Assembly: GCF_963669205.1 (NCBI RefSeq)
Contig: NZ_OY769915.1
Coordinates: 1,834,001 to 1,898,000, forward strand
DNA length: 64,000 nt
Direction: 5' to 3'
DNA from: an uncultured Roseibium sp.
GTDB taxonomy: Bacteria; Pseudomonadota; Alphaproteobacteria; Rhizobiales; Stappiaceae
Positions within the stretch are counted from its first letter, which is position 1. Every line of letters starts with the position of its first letter. Below, piece by piece: positions 8,694 to 18,800 of the stretch. Below the pieces are notes generated by a model. The model ran no database searches. It was not told where the DNA came from and saw only the letters and a list, made by a program, of their open reading frames with translations. The translations under genes and the position numbers were made by a program.

Positions 8694-9695
8694 ATGAAGA
8701 AATTTATGCTCGCATTGACAGTAGGTCTGGCCTGGTCGGCCGCGCTTGAAGCCGCAGAAGCACCCGACAAGGTGACTATCGGATATCTCAATCTGGTGAA
8801 CGCACAGCTCGTGACAAAGAATCTCGGTCTGATGCAGAAACACATGCCCGGCGTCGAAATCCAGTACATCAAGGTCGGAGGCGGTGGTGACATGCTGCGC
8901 GCCATTGCCGCCGACCAGATCGACTTCGGAGGGCTCGGAAATCCACCGACGGCGATCGGTGTCGCCCGCGGGTTGCCGATTCAGGGAACGATGGTGCTGA
9001 ACATGCTCGACTTCGTCGAGGCAATGGTCGTGCGCACCGACGCAGAGATCAAGTCGTTCAAGGACCTGGCGGGCAAGAAAATCGCTGCCCCATTTGGGTC
9101 GACGACGCATTACCTGCTTTTGCAGGCGCTTGCCGATGAGGGCATCGATACCGGCAGCATGGAAATTCTGGATCTGCGGCCGAACGACATCGCCGTGGCC
9201 TGGTCGCGCGGCGACATTGATGCAGCCTGGTTCTGGGAGCCTAACCTCGACAAGACGGTCAAGGACGGCGGCAATATCTTTATGACATCCGGCATCATGG
9301 AAAAGCGCGGTTACCCGACGTGGGACGTTGGTATCGTCATGAATGAGTTCGCCGAAAAATACCCGGACTATGTCGAGAAATTCGTCGCCGCGGAATGCGA
9401 AGGCATCGACTATTGGATCGGCAACCCGGCTGAAACCGCAAAGATCATCTCGGTCGAGCTTGAACTTTCACTCGAGGACGCCACCAGAATGATGCACGGT
9501 ACGGAAATGGTACCGTGTGACAAACAGCTGACCGCGCAGTATATCGGCAGCTCCGAAGCCCGGGGCGAATTTGTGGACACGCTCATCGCCACCTCCGATT
9601 TTCTTGTCAGCCAGGAAAGACTTCCGGAGTCCCCCAGCCGCGAGACCTTTGAGACCTTCCTGCATCCTGAATACCTGGAAGCTGTCGTGAAGTGA
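8694..9695 (+). CDS. ABC transporter substrate-binding protein, TauA/SsuA-like
   Basis: The 333-residue periplasmic protein has a signal peptide (MKKFMLALTVGLAWSAALEA). Its fold signature includes VTIGYLNLVNAQL, then GGGGDMLRAIAADQIDFGGLGNPPT, as in taurine- and sulfonate-binding proteins of the NMT1 type. ATG 8694 follows GTGGAGAC. It is the binding partner of the permease at 7806. The ligand cannot be read from the sequence; the flanking hydrolase and amidase suggest an organic nitrogen compound. Confidence 0.9.
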   Translation: MKKFMLALTVGLAWSAALEAAEAPDKVTIGYLNLVNAQLVTKNLGLMQKHMPGVEIQYIKVGGGGDMLRAIAADQIDFGGLGNPPTAIGVARGLPIQGTMVLNMLDFVEAMVVRTDAEIKSFKDLAGKKIAAPFGSTTHYLLLQALADEGIDTGSMEILDLRPNDIAVAWSRGDIDAAWFWEPNLDKTVKDGGNIFMTSGIMEKRGYPTWDVGIVMNEFAEKYPDYVEKFVAAECEGIDYWIGNPAETAKIISVELELSLEDATRMMHGTEMVPCDKQLTAQYIGSSEARGEFVDTLIATSDFLVSQERLPESPSRETFETFLHPEYLEAVVK

Positions 9696-9700
9696 AGGTC

Positions 9701-11050
9701 ATGACTTCGTTGATCAACGACATGAGCATAGGCGCGCTGCGGCGCGCCTATCAGTCTGGTGCGCTGACACCTGCGGAGGTGATCAAACACATCTTGTCCC
9801 GCCTTGGCGACGCCGCACAGAAATCGGTCTGGATCTCGACCGTTGAAGCTGAAAAAGCGCTCAGTCTCGCGGACGCGCTCGCCCGGATGTCTGGCAGGAT
9901 CGATGAATTGCCGCTCTACGGCATTCCCTTTTCGGTAAAGGACAATATCGACGTCGCCGGCGAAGAGACAACGGCCGCGTGTCCAGCGTTTGCCTACCGG
10001 GCCGGTAAGTCAGCGACGGTTGTCGATCGCGCCTTGAAAGCTGGAGCAATCTACATCGGCAAAACCAATCTCGACCAGTTCGCAACGGGACTGGTCGGTG
10101 TCCGCTCACCCTACGGTGTACCAAAAAACCCCTTCCATCCGGACTATATTCCTGGTGGTTCATCCGCGGGAGCAGGGGTCTCGGTGTCGTCCGGCGTGGT
10201 CAGTTTCGCCTTCGGCACCGACACCGGCGGTTCGGGCCGTATTCCGGCCAGCTACAATGGCATCTACGGGTTCAAGCCGGCGCCCGGCGCATGGAGCAGA
10301 TCCGGTCTTGTCTTCGCCTGCCGCAGCTTCGACACACCAACGGTCTTTACCGGCACTCTCGAGGACGCGCTGTTAGTGGACAGCGTCGTGGGTGGACTTG
10401 ACGAAACCGATGCCTTCTCAAGACACGTGCCCCGGCTAGACGTTACCTCTCCGAGAGTTGCCATGCTGCCGCCCGGCGAAGCGGAGTTTTTCGGAGACGG
10501 AAACGTCGCTGCGCTCTATAGCGCTGCTTACGAAGCCGTTGGTGCGGCATTCCCCAAGATGACGACTTCGACGATCGAAGCGTTCCAGGCGGTCAACGAT
10601 CTCATGTTCTTCGGCCCCTTTCTCGCCGAAAGGGACGTGTCCGTGGGCGCATTCATTGACGCGCACCCGGAAGACTGCCACCCGGTCGTTCGGTCACTGA
10701 TACAGTCAAGCCGGAAGTTCACGGCTGCCGACTGCTACCGGGCTCAATATCAGGTGGCCGAGGCGACAAGAGAGACGGCGAAATTCTGGGAGAACCATGA
10801 CGTCCTGATCACGCCCGCCGTTGGCGCTTTGGTCACGCTTCGGGAATGTGAAGACGATCCGCTCGGGCCGAATTTCAGGAACGGCACCTATACCAATTTC
10901 GCGAACCCGCTCGGATTGGCTGCCATAACGGTCCCATTTCAGAAGACCAGGGCAGGCGTTCCATGGGGACTGACACTCTACAGTCTTCCGGAACGCCTTT
11001 CCGGCATGACAAGGGTCGCCGAAGGTCTGGCTGGCCAAAGTCAGACATAA
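9701..11050 (+). CDS. amidase signature enzyme, allophanate-hydrolase-like
   Basis: The 449-residue enzyme has the amidase-signature Ser-cisSer-Lys triad: Lys in FSVKDNIDVAG, and the two serines in PGGSSAGAGVSV and GTDTGGSGRIPA. The stretch GTDTGGSGRIPASYNGIYGFKP matches the amidase domain of allophanate hydrolases more closely than GatA, but the C-terminal allophanate-hydrolase domain is absent. The start could be GTG 9692, which overlaps the binding-protein stop, or ATG 9701. As the last gene of the operon it probably cleaves an amide in the imported or preprocessed compound. Confidence 0.85.
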   Translation: MTSLINDMSIGALRRAYQSGALTPAEVIKHILSRLGDAAQKSVWISTVEAEKALSLADALARMSGRIDELPLYGIPFSVKDNIDVAGEETTAACPAFAYRAGKSATVVDRALKAGAIYIGKTNLDQFATGLVGVRSPYGVPKNPFHPDYIPGGSSAGAGVSVSSGVVSFAFGTDTGGSGRIPASYNGIYGFKPAPGAWSRSGLVFACRSFDTPTVFTGTLEDALLVDSVVGGLDETDAFSRHVPRLDVTSPRVAMLPPGEAEFFGDGNVAALYSAAYEAVGAAFPKMTTSTIEAFQAVNDLMFFGPFLAERDVSVGAFIDAHPEDCHPVVRSLIQSSRKFTAADCYRAQYQVAEATRETAKFWENHDVLITPAVGALVTLRECEDDPLGPNFRNGTYTNFANPLGLAAITVPFQKTRAGVPWGLTLYSLPERLSGMTRVAEGLAGQSQT

Positions 11051-11204
11051 GGCAGAACGCGCCTCGCGCGGAACCGGCAACGCACCGCAGTTTTTCCGCT
11101 GTGGTTGCGTTTTCTGCATATCTCATTCTGACAGGTGTCCTTATTGTTGCGTGCCACTCAGGCAGAGCGGCGCAGATCTCGCCGCTAAAATCAGGACCTT
11201 GTGA

Positions 11205-11705
11205 ATGCGAAGCTTTTTGCCAGGCGTGGCCATGCTCGGTCTTTGCGCCAGCCTTACAGCGTGTGCCAGCGTCACGCGCGGGACGACTGAAACGGTGAAG
11301 GTTTATGCCTCTCCGGAGGGTGCGATGATCGCGACAAGCATCGGACTGACCTGCAACACCTCTCCCTGTTTGCTGGAAGTCCCCCGCAAGAAGGAATTTA
11401 CCGTCACGGTCTCCAAGGAAGGCTACAAGCAACAGACGGTGCATGTCAGCACGGTCGTCGCGCCTGGTGGCGTCGCCGGCATGGCCGGGAATGTTCTGAT
11501 TGGCGGCGTCATTGGCGTGGGCGTCGATGCCGTTTCCGGGGCGACCCTCGACCACATACCGAACCCGGTCCTCGTGGAACTCGTTCCCCTCGACCCGAAG
11601 GATCCGGAGACGCCCAAGGGCGATCTGTCTTCCGTTCGCGAAGAGATGGCGAAGAAGCGCCGAGAACAGGAAAAAGCAGCCATGCGTAACACCGGGGGCG
11701 TTTAG
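11205..11705 (+). CDS. putative lipoprotein with PEGA-like domain
   Basis: The 166-residue protein has a lipobox (LTAC, about residues 17-20), so it is probably a lipid-anchored envelope protein. A domain of short beta strands (VKVYASPEGAMI, CLLEVPRKKEFTVTVSKEGYKQQTV) resembles PEGA surface domains. A Gly-rich hydrophobic stretch follows (GGVAGMAGNVLIGGVIGVGVD). The C-terminus is charged. It stands alone between the amidase gene and the convergent pqq operon. Its function is unknown. Confidence 0.75.
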   Translation: MRSFLPGVAMLGLCASLTACASVTRGTTETVKVYASPEGAMIATSIGLTCNTSPCLLEVPRKKEFTVTVSKEGYKQQTVHVSTVVAPGGVAGMAGNVLIGGVIGVGVDAVSGATLDHIPNPVLVELVPLDPKDPETPKGDLSSVREEMAKKRREQEKAAMRNTGGV

Positions 11706-11731
11706 CTGTTCTGTCGACCTGCGCCCCACTC

Positions 11732-11760
11732 GGCGCCGGAACTCAGATCTTTCCGGCGCC
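11732..11760. terminator. hairpin between convergent genes
   Basis: GGCGCCGGA at 11732-11740 pairs with TCCGGCGCC at 11752-11760. It spans the 3' end of pqqE and faces the lipoprotein gene. There is no clear T-run on either side, so this is only a possible bidirectional terminator. Confidence 0.3.
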
Positions 11761-12831
11761 TGCGCCGATCACGCGTTTGCGCACCGTGGTGCTCGTTGAG
11801 AAGGCCCGCAGATCCTCGTGGAACGGCGACTTGATGCAGGCGGGGTCGGTTTCCGCGGCATTGCCGGTGACGGCGAAGGCCTGGCAGCGGCAGCCGCCGA
11901 AATCGATGTCGCGGCGCGGGCATGCCTTGCAGCGGTCCGACATCCAGCCCGTTCCCCGGTAGGCGTTGAAGCTGTCGGAGTGCTCCCAGATCGTTTGCAG
12001 CGGTTTCTCACGCACGTTCTCGAACGACAGGCTCGTGATCGATTGCGCTGCATGACACGGCAGCATCGTGCCGTCAGGCGCGATCATGAAGGCGTCCTTT
12101 GCCCACCCGCCCATGCAGGGTTTGGGATAGTCAGCGTAATAGTCGGGGGGCACAAAGTCGATGTTGAGGACACCGGTCAGCTCTTCCCGCGTCCGCGTCA
12201 CGAAGTCGATCTGGCGGGAAACCTGCTCGCGGTCGGGCAAGAGGGCCGCCTTGTTGAGCTCCGCCCAGCCGTAATACTGCACATTTGCGATCTCGAGACG
12301 CTCCGCATCCAGTTCGAGCGCGAGCTCCACGAACCGCGGAACTTCTTCGATATTGAGCCGGTGGATCGGTGCATTGATTGTCAGCGGCAGCCCGAGCTCG
12401 CGGGCCTGACGGGCGGCTGCGCGTTTCTTTTCGAAGGCGTTCCTGTAATGCCCGATCCTGAACGTCGTCTCGTCGGTTGCTCCCTGAAAACTGATCTGGA
12501 TGTGGTCCAGTCCCGCGTCCTTCAGGGCCTTCAGCCGGTCGGCAGTGAGCGTCACGGCAGCCGTGATCAGGTTGGTATAGACGCCGCCTTCCGCGAGGCG
12601 GGCGACAAGGTCTTCAAGATCCGGCCTCAGCGTCGGTTCGCCGCCTGAAAGATGCACCTGCAGGACGCCGAGATCGGCTGCCTGTCTGAAAACGTCGAGC
12701 CAGGTTGCCGTGTCCAGCTCCCGGTTGGCCTTCAGCAGTTCAAGCGGATTGGAACAATAACCGCACTGCAGCGGACACCGGTGCGTGAGTTCCGCAAGGA
12801 GTCCGAGCGGGATGTCGAGAGTACCTGTCAT
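11743..12831 (-). CDS. pqqE: PqqA peptide cyclase, radical SAM
   Basis: The 362-residue radical-SAM enzyme forms the Glu-Tyr carbon-carbon crosslink in PqqA. The SAM-cluster cysteines are C19, C23 and C26 in CPLQCGYC. The C-terminal SPASM-type cysteines are in KPCMGGW, LPCHAA and RCKACPRRDIDFGGCRC. ATG 12831 overlaps the pqqD stop as ATGA, which fixes the start; an upstream in-frame ATG at 12852 lies inside pqqD. It is the last gene of the pqqABCDE operon. Confidence 0.97.
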   Translation of the reverse strand: MTGTLDIPLGLLAELTHRCPLQCGYCSNPLELLKANRELDTATWLDVFRQAADLGVLQVHLSGGEPTLRPDLEDLVARLAEGGVYTNLITAAVTLTADRLKALKDAGLDHIQISFQGATDETTFRIGHYRNAFEKKRAAARQARELGLPLTINAPIHRLNIEEVPRFVELALELDAERLEIANVQYYGWAELNKAALLPDREQVSRQIDFVTRTREELTGVLNIDFVPPDYYADYPKPCMGGWAKDAFMIAPDGTMLPCHAAQSITSLSFENVREKPLQTIWEHSDSFNAYRGTGWMSDRCKACPRRDIDFGGCRCQAFAVTGNAAETDPACIKSPFHEDLRAFSTSTTVRKRVIGAGAGKI

Positions 12832-13148
12832 TGCGTGCCGCCGTTTCCGCAAGCAGGCCTGATAAGCAGCCTGTCGCTCCAGTCCTGCAGAAATTCCAGG
12901 ACGTCGCCCAGGATTTGTGAACAGGGCGCGCTGAATTCCTCCGACAGGGCCTCCGCGATCTCACCGATGGACCGTGTGCCGTCGCAGTTTTTCAGGATCA
13001 GCACGCTGATATCGTCCGGCCACAGGATTTTCTCGGGCGCAAGCACCACCCAGCTATCGCGTTTTTCGTTGAAAACCAGGCGTACATGCGCAGGCAGTCT
13101 TGGAATGCTGTCTGCTTTCAGGATTGTCCGTTTGCGTACCACCGTCAC
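12828..13148 (-). CDS. pqqD: PQQ biosynthesis peptide chaperone
   Basis: This 106-residue protein has the size and pattern of PqqD, including PRLPAHVRLVFNEKRDSWVVLAPEKI and the conserved DGTRSIGEIAEAL. PqqD binds PqqA and presents it to PqqE. It starts at GTG 13148, 15 bases after pqqC, and ends in a four-base overlap with pqqE. Confidence 0.95.
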   Translation of the reverse strand: MTVVRKRTILKADSIPRLPAHVRLVFNEKRDSWVVLAPEKILWPDDISVLILKNCDGTRSIGEIAEALSEEFSAPCSQILGDVLEFLQDWSDRLLIRPACGNGGTQ

Positions 13149-13163
13149 GGCCTGTCGCCACCC

Positions 13164-14006
13164 TTATTGTCTTTTGTCTTCCTCGCGCGGACGGAACGCG
13201 CCGGGCGGGATGCTGCCGGGCGAAACATAGGCGTTCTGAAGCGCGTCCAGCATCGCCCACAACAGGTCACACTTGGAAAGCAGGGCATCGACCGCATCGG
13301 CCTGTTTGTCCGGTGTGTCCGCCCACGCAATGACGAGCGCAAGGGCGTGTTCCGCGTCCCGCGGTGCCTGTTTCAGCCGTGGCGTGAAATAGGCAAGTGT
13401 GTCTTCGGTGATGTAGTCGTAGCGGGCCAGCATCGCGGGCACGCGCTCGCCGATCGCCACCGGCGAGAACAGTTCCGTCAGGGAGGAGGCAACGGCGACA
13501 AGCAGGGACGAATTCGAAACGAGATCGAGATAGGCGCCGACCGCGTAGCGCGTTGCGGGCAGGGCGAACCTGCGCGAGCGCACCATGCCCGTGTCGAGCC
13601 CCAGCCCTTCCGCAAGCTTGAGCCAGCGCTTGATGCCACCGTCCTGTTCAAGGTCGTCATTGCCGTCGTGATCGACGATGCGCTTGATCCATTCCCGCCG
13701 GAACTCGGGATCGTCGGATCGCGACAGGATGATGCTGTCCTTCTTGGGAATGGCATCCTGGTAGCAGAAACGATTGAGCGCCCAGGCCTGCATTTGCGCC
13801 TTGCTGAGTTCGCCCGCGTTCATCATTTTATGGAACGGATGATGGATATGGTATCGGTCGAATCCGGCGGTGCGCAGGACCTCGGTCAATTCGGCCGCAG
13901 AGAGCAGCCTGCCGTCTTTCCTGATGCGGTCCGCCGCCGATTCCGGGACGCCGCTTCCGATCGGCGCCGCGATCGCGGCAGGGTGAGAAACGGCAAGATC
14001 TGTCAT
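13164..14006 (-). CDS. pqqC: pyrroloquinoline-quinone synthase
   Basis: This 280-residue cofactor-free oxidase performs the last ring-closure and eight-electron oxidation step of PQQ synthesis. Typical stretches are YHIHHPFHKMMNAGEL, NRFCYQDAIPKKDSIILSR and the helix SSLTELFSPVAI. The start overlaps the pqqB stop (ATGA). The N-terminus carries about 25 extra variable residues before the conserved core. Confidence 0.97.
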   Translation of the reverse strand: MTDLAVSHPAAIAAPIGSGVPESAADRIRKDGRLLSAAELTEVLRTAGFDRYHIHHPFHKMMNAGELSKAQMQAWALNRFCYQDAIPKKDSIILSRSDDPEFRREWIKRIVDHDGNDDLEQDGGIKRWLKLAEGLGLDTGMVRSRRFALPATRYAVGAYLDLVSNSSLLVAVASSLTELFSPVAIGERVPAMLARYDYITEDTLAYFTPRLKQAPRDAEHALALVIAWADTPDKQADAVDALLSKCDLLWAMLDALQNAYVSPGSIPPGAFRPREEDKRQ

Positions 14007-14944
14007 AGCTCCAGCTCCATTCCGTCGAAGGCGACTTCCCAGCCTGCCGCCAGGACGGCTGACGTTTCGGTTGAGCGCGGATCGAGGATCGGGTTGGTAT
14101 TGTTGATATGGATGAAGACGCGGCGCTTCAGGTCGACATCGGCCAGGCCCGCCAGACTTCCCTCCGGCCCGCCGATGGCCAGATGCCCCATGCGCGCGCC
14201 GGTCTTCTCGCCAACGCCCGTGTTGGCCATTTCATCGTTCTCAAATACGGTCCCGTCGAACATCAGGCAGCCTCCGCCGGAGATCCGTTGCTTGAATGCG
14301 TCCTCAATTGCGGCACAGCCGGGGACGTAGAAGAGCGTCTTGTCCGCCGCGCCGATATCAACAGTTCTGCGGACGGCAAGTCCGATCGTATCGCCGCTTG
14401 ACGTGCCGAAATCCGACTTTTCCGGGTCTTCAAGAAACAGTGCAACCTTTCCCGGGACGCTGAAGGTCTCGATGGAAAGGCCGAGGGGGCCATCGGGACC
14501 GTGAAGCTCCGTTTCTCCCTCAAGCGCCAGTTCGCGGCGCTCGACATGATCCGGGTTGAGGACCTGAAAGATGCTGTTCGAGGCCAGCGTTTCGAGGACC
14601 CGCCGCGTGGCGTAAAGGATGAACGGCTCTCTCTCGCGCAGGGAAAGAAGTCCCGCAATGTGGTCCACGTCGGCATTCGTGAGAATAACGGCCCTGATCG
14701 GGGTCGACCGCAAGGGGGCAGCGGCGGAGGGCTGCAGTTCCGGTGTCGCGGCGATCTGCTCGCGGATGTCCGGTGACGCATTGAAAACGGCCCAGTTCCG
14801 GCCATCGGCACTCGCAGCGATGCTGGACTGCGTTCTGGCTAGAAACCCGGGCCGGTTTTCACGAACTGCGCGGCTGAGAGGCGCATTACAATTCCACTGC
14901 GGGAAGCCGCCTCCGGCCGCCGCGCCCAGAACCCTGATTTTCAT
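14003..14944 (-). CDS. pqqB: PQQ biosynthesis protein PqqB
   Basis: This 313-residue protein of the metallo-beta-lactamase fold begins MKIRVLGAAAGGGFPQWNC, diagnostic for PqqB. It carries TNADVDHIAGLLSLRE in the place of the usual metal motif. It oxidises or hydroxylates a PQQ precursor. It lies 23 bases after pqqA and overlaps pqqC. Confidence 0.97.
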   Translation of the reverse strand: MKIRVLGAAAGGGFPQWNCNAPLSRAVRENRPGFLARTQSSIAASADGRNWAVFNASPDIREQIAATPELQPSAAAPLRSTPIRAVILTNADVDHIAGLLSLREREPFILYATRRVLETLASNSIFQVLNPDHVERRELALEGETELHGPDGPLGLSIETFSVPGKVALFLEDPEKSDFGTSSGDTIGLAVRRTVDIGAADKTLFYVPGCAAIEDAFKQRISGGGCLMFDGTVFENDEMANTGVGEKTGARMGHLAIGGPEGSLAGLADVDLKRRVFIHINNTNPILDPRSTETSAVLAAGWEVAFDGMELEL

Positions 14945-14967
14945 CGTGGCTCTTGCTTAGCCGCGAA

Positions 14968-15066
14968 TTACTTGCGCTTGCAGGTGCCGATTTCGGCAGG
15001 CATGTAACGCGTGACTTCGAAACCGGCTTCGGTGGCTTTCGTGGACGGCTTTTTCCAGGTTTTCAT
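14968..15066 (-). CDS. pqqA: PQQ precursor peptide
   Basis: This 32-residue peptide has the invariant E-V-T-R-Y motif whose Glu17 and Tyr21 side chains become PQQ. A strong AGGAGGA lies five bases before ATG 15066. It is longer than many PqqA peptides at its C-terminus, which ends in a Cys and a basic tail (GTCKRK). It heads the minus-strand operon pqqABCDE. No PQQ-dependent dehydrogenase and no pqqF protease is in the window. Confidence 0.95.
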   Translation of the reverse strand: MKTWKKPSTKATEAGFEVTRYMPAEIGTCKRK

Positions 15067-15276
15067 GTTTTCCTCCTCTAAGCGATTTTCGCAGATAAAG
15101 ATCTAGCATGCCCGCCAAAATATGTAACCGGTACTTTGGTGCCGGTATCACTGCAGATCTTTCGGAGGTCATGGTTGGTCGGACGAAGCGTCAGAACCTC
15201 GAAAGTAGGTATTGAAAAAGGAGACCACGTCTGATTGCATAGAGGTTGCGGGGACCTTCCGGATTCGGAGATACAA

Positions 15277-15552
15277 GTGAAACTTGTCTGGTACGCCGCG
15301 CTCGTGGTCATCGCAGTGCTTCTCACAGGAACTCTATACGTCACCAATCAGCTGTCCGAACGGATTGCACGGCTGGAAATGCACGCCGACGACCAGCTTT
15401 CCGCGCGGGTCGGGAGGCTCGAACTGGTCAAGCGCACCGAAATCGCCGCCTTCGTCAAGGGTTTGTCCGTGCTGTGTGGCCATCAGGAGCTGACCCAGGA
15501 TCTTTTTGATTTTGATGCCGGCCAGGGCGCCGATCTTACACGGCCAATCTGA
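15277..15552 (+). CDS. small membrane protein, unrecognised
   Basis: The 91-residue reading frame starts at GTG 15277 after CGGAG. It begins with one transmembrane helix (LVWYAALVVIAVLLTGTLYV), followed by a short heptad-like stretch (ISLQ-type pattern, NQLSERIARLEMHADDQL). It is divergent from pqqA. No family is recognised, and it may not be a gene. Confidence 0.4.
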   Translation: MKLVWYAALVVIAVLLTGTLYVTNQLSERIARLEMHADDQLSARVGRLELVKRTEIAAFVKGLSVLCGHQELTQDLFDFDAGQGADLTRPI

Positions 15553-15815
15553 ACGGCGTTACTTTGGTGACGCGGCTCAAGGACTACGGTTTGAGGCCAG
15601 AAAAGTCCTTCTGTGATAACGAGTTGAGCCAGTTCATCACGAAGAACGGCCTCTAGGAGCAGAACCTGTGGCTTTGTCACTGCAGGGCATTCGGTATCCG
15701 GTCCTGACTGAAACACGTCGCCGGTTCACACCGTTTGCGCCACTGTAGGGAATCGCCCCGGCACGGCTGTGCGCAAGAGGCGATTCCTGTCTGGTACGCG
15801 ATGGCGCGGGTCCGG

Positions 15816-18800
15816 TCAGGCGAACAGTTCGTCCCGGAGCCGGTCCGCATCGATCTGTTCACCCAGCACGGTGAAGTCCGAAATGACCCCGTCGAAATGA
15901 TTGCCGGTCCACCCGATCTCACCACTCGGGCTGCTCCAGCCATTCGCGCCGATCATCAGGTATTCCTCGTTGCCGAGCCAGTCGGACTCAAAGTCGTCGT
16001 CGCTGTCGACGGCGACCCCGTCGACATAAAGGACCGCGCCGTCTTCACCGAACGTGAACGCGAAATCGTGTTCCTTGCCGACGTCGAAGACGTCTTCCGC
16101 CTTGAGCCACAACGAACTTGTCTCATCCTGGAAACGCACCTTGATGTCGCCTCCATCAGTGACCCAGGCCGTGAGATGGCCGCCGGTGACGTATCCGCTT
16201 GCATCCTTCGAAAACAGCGCATCGCAGCCGCTTACGGTATCGGCCCTGAAGGAAAACGCGATCGTTCCTTCAGAGATTTCCATCTCCTCAGAATGCTGTA
16301 TCGCGATCTGGCCGTCGCGCGTACCGTCCAGCACCATCTCGCCCGCGATGGCAAAGACGGGTGTCATGCCTTCGGGCAGGGGGAGGTCGTCCTGTGTCGG
16401 GATGTCGTCGGGCGGTGCGATCTCGCCGCGGTCGGTTCCCATCTCGATGGGCTTGATGGCCTCGTCGATGTTGGCGATGGACTTGACGATGCCGTAGGCC
16501 GGTTTGGCGGAGGTGGAGATGTCGGAGAGCGTGATCAGGTCGCCATAGACGGTGACGGTTCCCAGCTCGTCATTCGCGTGGGCGCCTCCGCCCGATCCCT
16601 GGTCGGAATAAAGGGAGATGACGGAGTGGTCGACGATGCCGTCATTGTTGCTGTCGCCATAGGTGATGGAGCTGATCTTGGTGGTGTGTCCCTCGATCAG
16701 GATGCTGTCGCCCTCGGCGCGGTTGAAGTCGGTGATGATGTCGTTGCCGATGACGCCGACCCAGTGGTCGTGGATGTTTTCGTTCTCTCCGGCCACGCCA
16801 TGCCACCTTATTGTGCCGTCATCCTGTGTGTGTTCCTCGATGAAGCGGGCCTTGGCGTTGATGAGGGTCTGGAAGTAGAAGGTGTCTGCGCCCGCGCCGC
16901 CTGTCATGACGTCGTCGGCATGAAGGGGCTGGTCGGGATAGAGCTTGCCGTCGGTGAGTTCTCCCAGCGGATCGCCCTCGTCGCGGTCCGGGTCGTAGGC
17001 GACCTCGCCCTCGCGCCCGTCGGACTGTGAGATGAGCAGGTCGTTGCCGTCACCGCCGTTGAGGATGTCCTCGCCGTGTCCGCCGTCGAGGACGTCGTTG
17101 CCGTCGCCGCCGTTGAGAATGTCGTTGCCGTAGGAGCCCTGGAGGATGTCGTTGCCGTCCTTGCCGTTGACGGTGTCGTCACCGAGGCCGGCATTGATGG
17201 CATCGTCCTGCTCGGTTCCCTCGATGGTCTCGCCCTGGTCGGTACCTTCCTGATAGGCGGCACCGGAGGTCATCTCGCCCATGTGGTTGAAGCCGTAGGC
17301 CATGGCGAGCGCCTTGGCCTCGTCGGAACCGTGATGGAGCTGCTGGAAGGCAGGCATCAGGTCGTCCTGGGCGAGGGCGGCCAGGGCATCGGCCTCGAAT
17401 GCCGGGTCGACCTCGCCTGCCAGCGCCGCCATGGCCTCGCCCCCGAGCTGTTCGTCGAAGACCATGACGTTTGAGATTGTGCCGTTGAACTGCTGGTGGG
17501 CTGTCTGGCTGTCGCTGGAGCGCCAGGCCCCGGAAGCGCCGACCAGGAAGGAGCGCTCGTTCATGTCCATGCCCTGCTTCATCTCCGGCTCGGCGGCCCA
17601 GAGCTGTCCGTTGACATGGACATTGAGGCCGTCCTCGCCGAAAGAGACGGCGAAGTGGTAGTCGGTATCCTTCTCGATCGTCAGGTCCGGGACCTTGAGA
17701 TACTCTGTGCTGTCGTCGGTCTGCTGGCGCACGATGATGCGCCCGTCCTTGAGCCAGACGGTGAGGTGCCCGCCGTCGTCATAGCCGCTGCCGTCCTTGG
17801 AAAAGAGGGCCTGTTGTCCCCAGACATGATCGGCGTTGAAGGTGAGCGCGATGGTGCCTGCCGCAAGCGACAGCGCTTCCGCATCGCCCGCATCCAGGTA
17901 GTCGCCCTTCTCGCCGGAGAACTCCGTTGCGCCCGCGATGGCGAAGACGGGGGTCATGCCTTCGGGGAGGGGCAGGTCGTCCTGTGTCGGGATGTCGTCG
18001 GGCGGTGCGATCTCGCCGCGGTCGGTTCCCATCTCGATGGGCTTGATGGCCTCGTCGATATCGGCGATGGACTTGACGATGCCGTAGGCCGGTTTGGCGG
18101 AGGTGGAGATGTCGGAGAGCGTGATCAGGTCGCCATAGACGGTGACGGTTCCCAGCTCGTCATTCGCGTGGGCGCCTCCGCCCGATCCCTGGTCGGAATA
18201 AAGGGAGATGACGGAGTGGTCGACGATGCCGTCATTGTTGCTGTCGCCATAGGTGATGGAGCTGATCTTGGTGGTGTGTCCCTCGATCAGGATGCTGTCG
18301 CCCTCGGCGCGGTTGAAGTCGGTGATGATGTCGTTGCCGATGACGCCGACCCAGTGGTCGTGGATGTTTTCGTTCTCTCCGGCCACGCCATGCCACCTTA
18401 TTGTGCCGTCATCCTGTGTGTGTTCCTCGATGAAGCGGGCCTTGGCGTTGATGAGGGTCTGGAAGTAGAAGGTGTCTGCGCCCGCGCCGCCTGTCATGAC
18501 GTCGTCGGCATGAAGGGGCTGGTCGGGATAGAGCTTGCCGTCGGTGAGTTCTCCCAGCGGATCGCCCTCGTCGCGGTCCGGGTCGTAGGCGACCTCGCCC
18601 TCGCGCCCGTCGGACTGTGAGATGAGCAGGTCGTTGCCGTCACCGCCGTTGAGGATGTCCTCGCCGTGTCCGCCGTCGAGGACGTCGTTGCCGTCGCCGC
18701 CGTTGAGAATGTCGTTGCCGTAGGAGCCCTGGAGGATGTCGTTGCCGTCCTTGCCGTTGACGGTGTCGTCACCAAGGCCGGCATTGATGGCATCGTCCTG

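Noticed and set aside
9496..9516. Palindromic ACGGTACGGAAATGGTACCGT
   Set aside because: It lies inside the binding-protein coding sequence and is explained by the codons; no promoter context.
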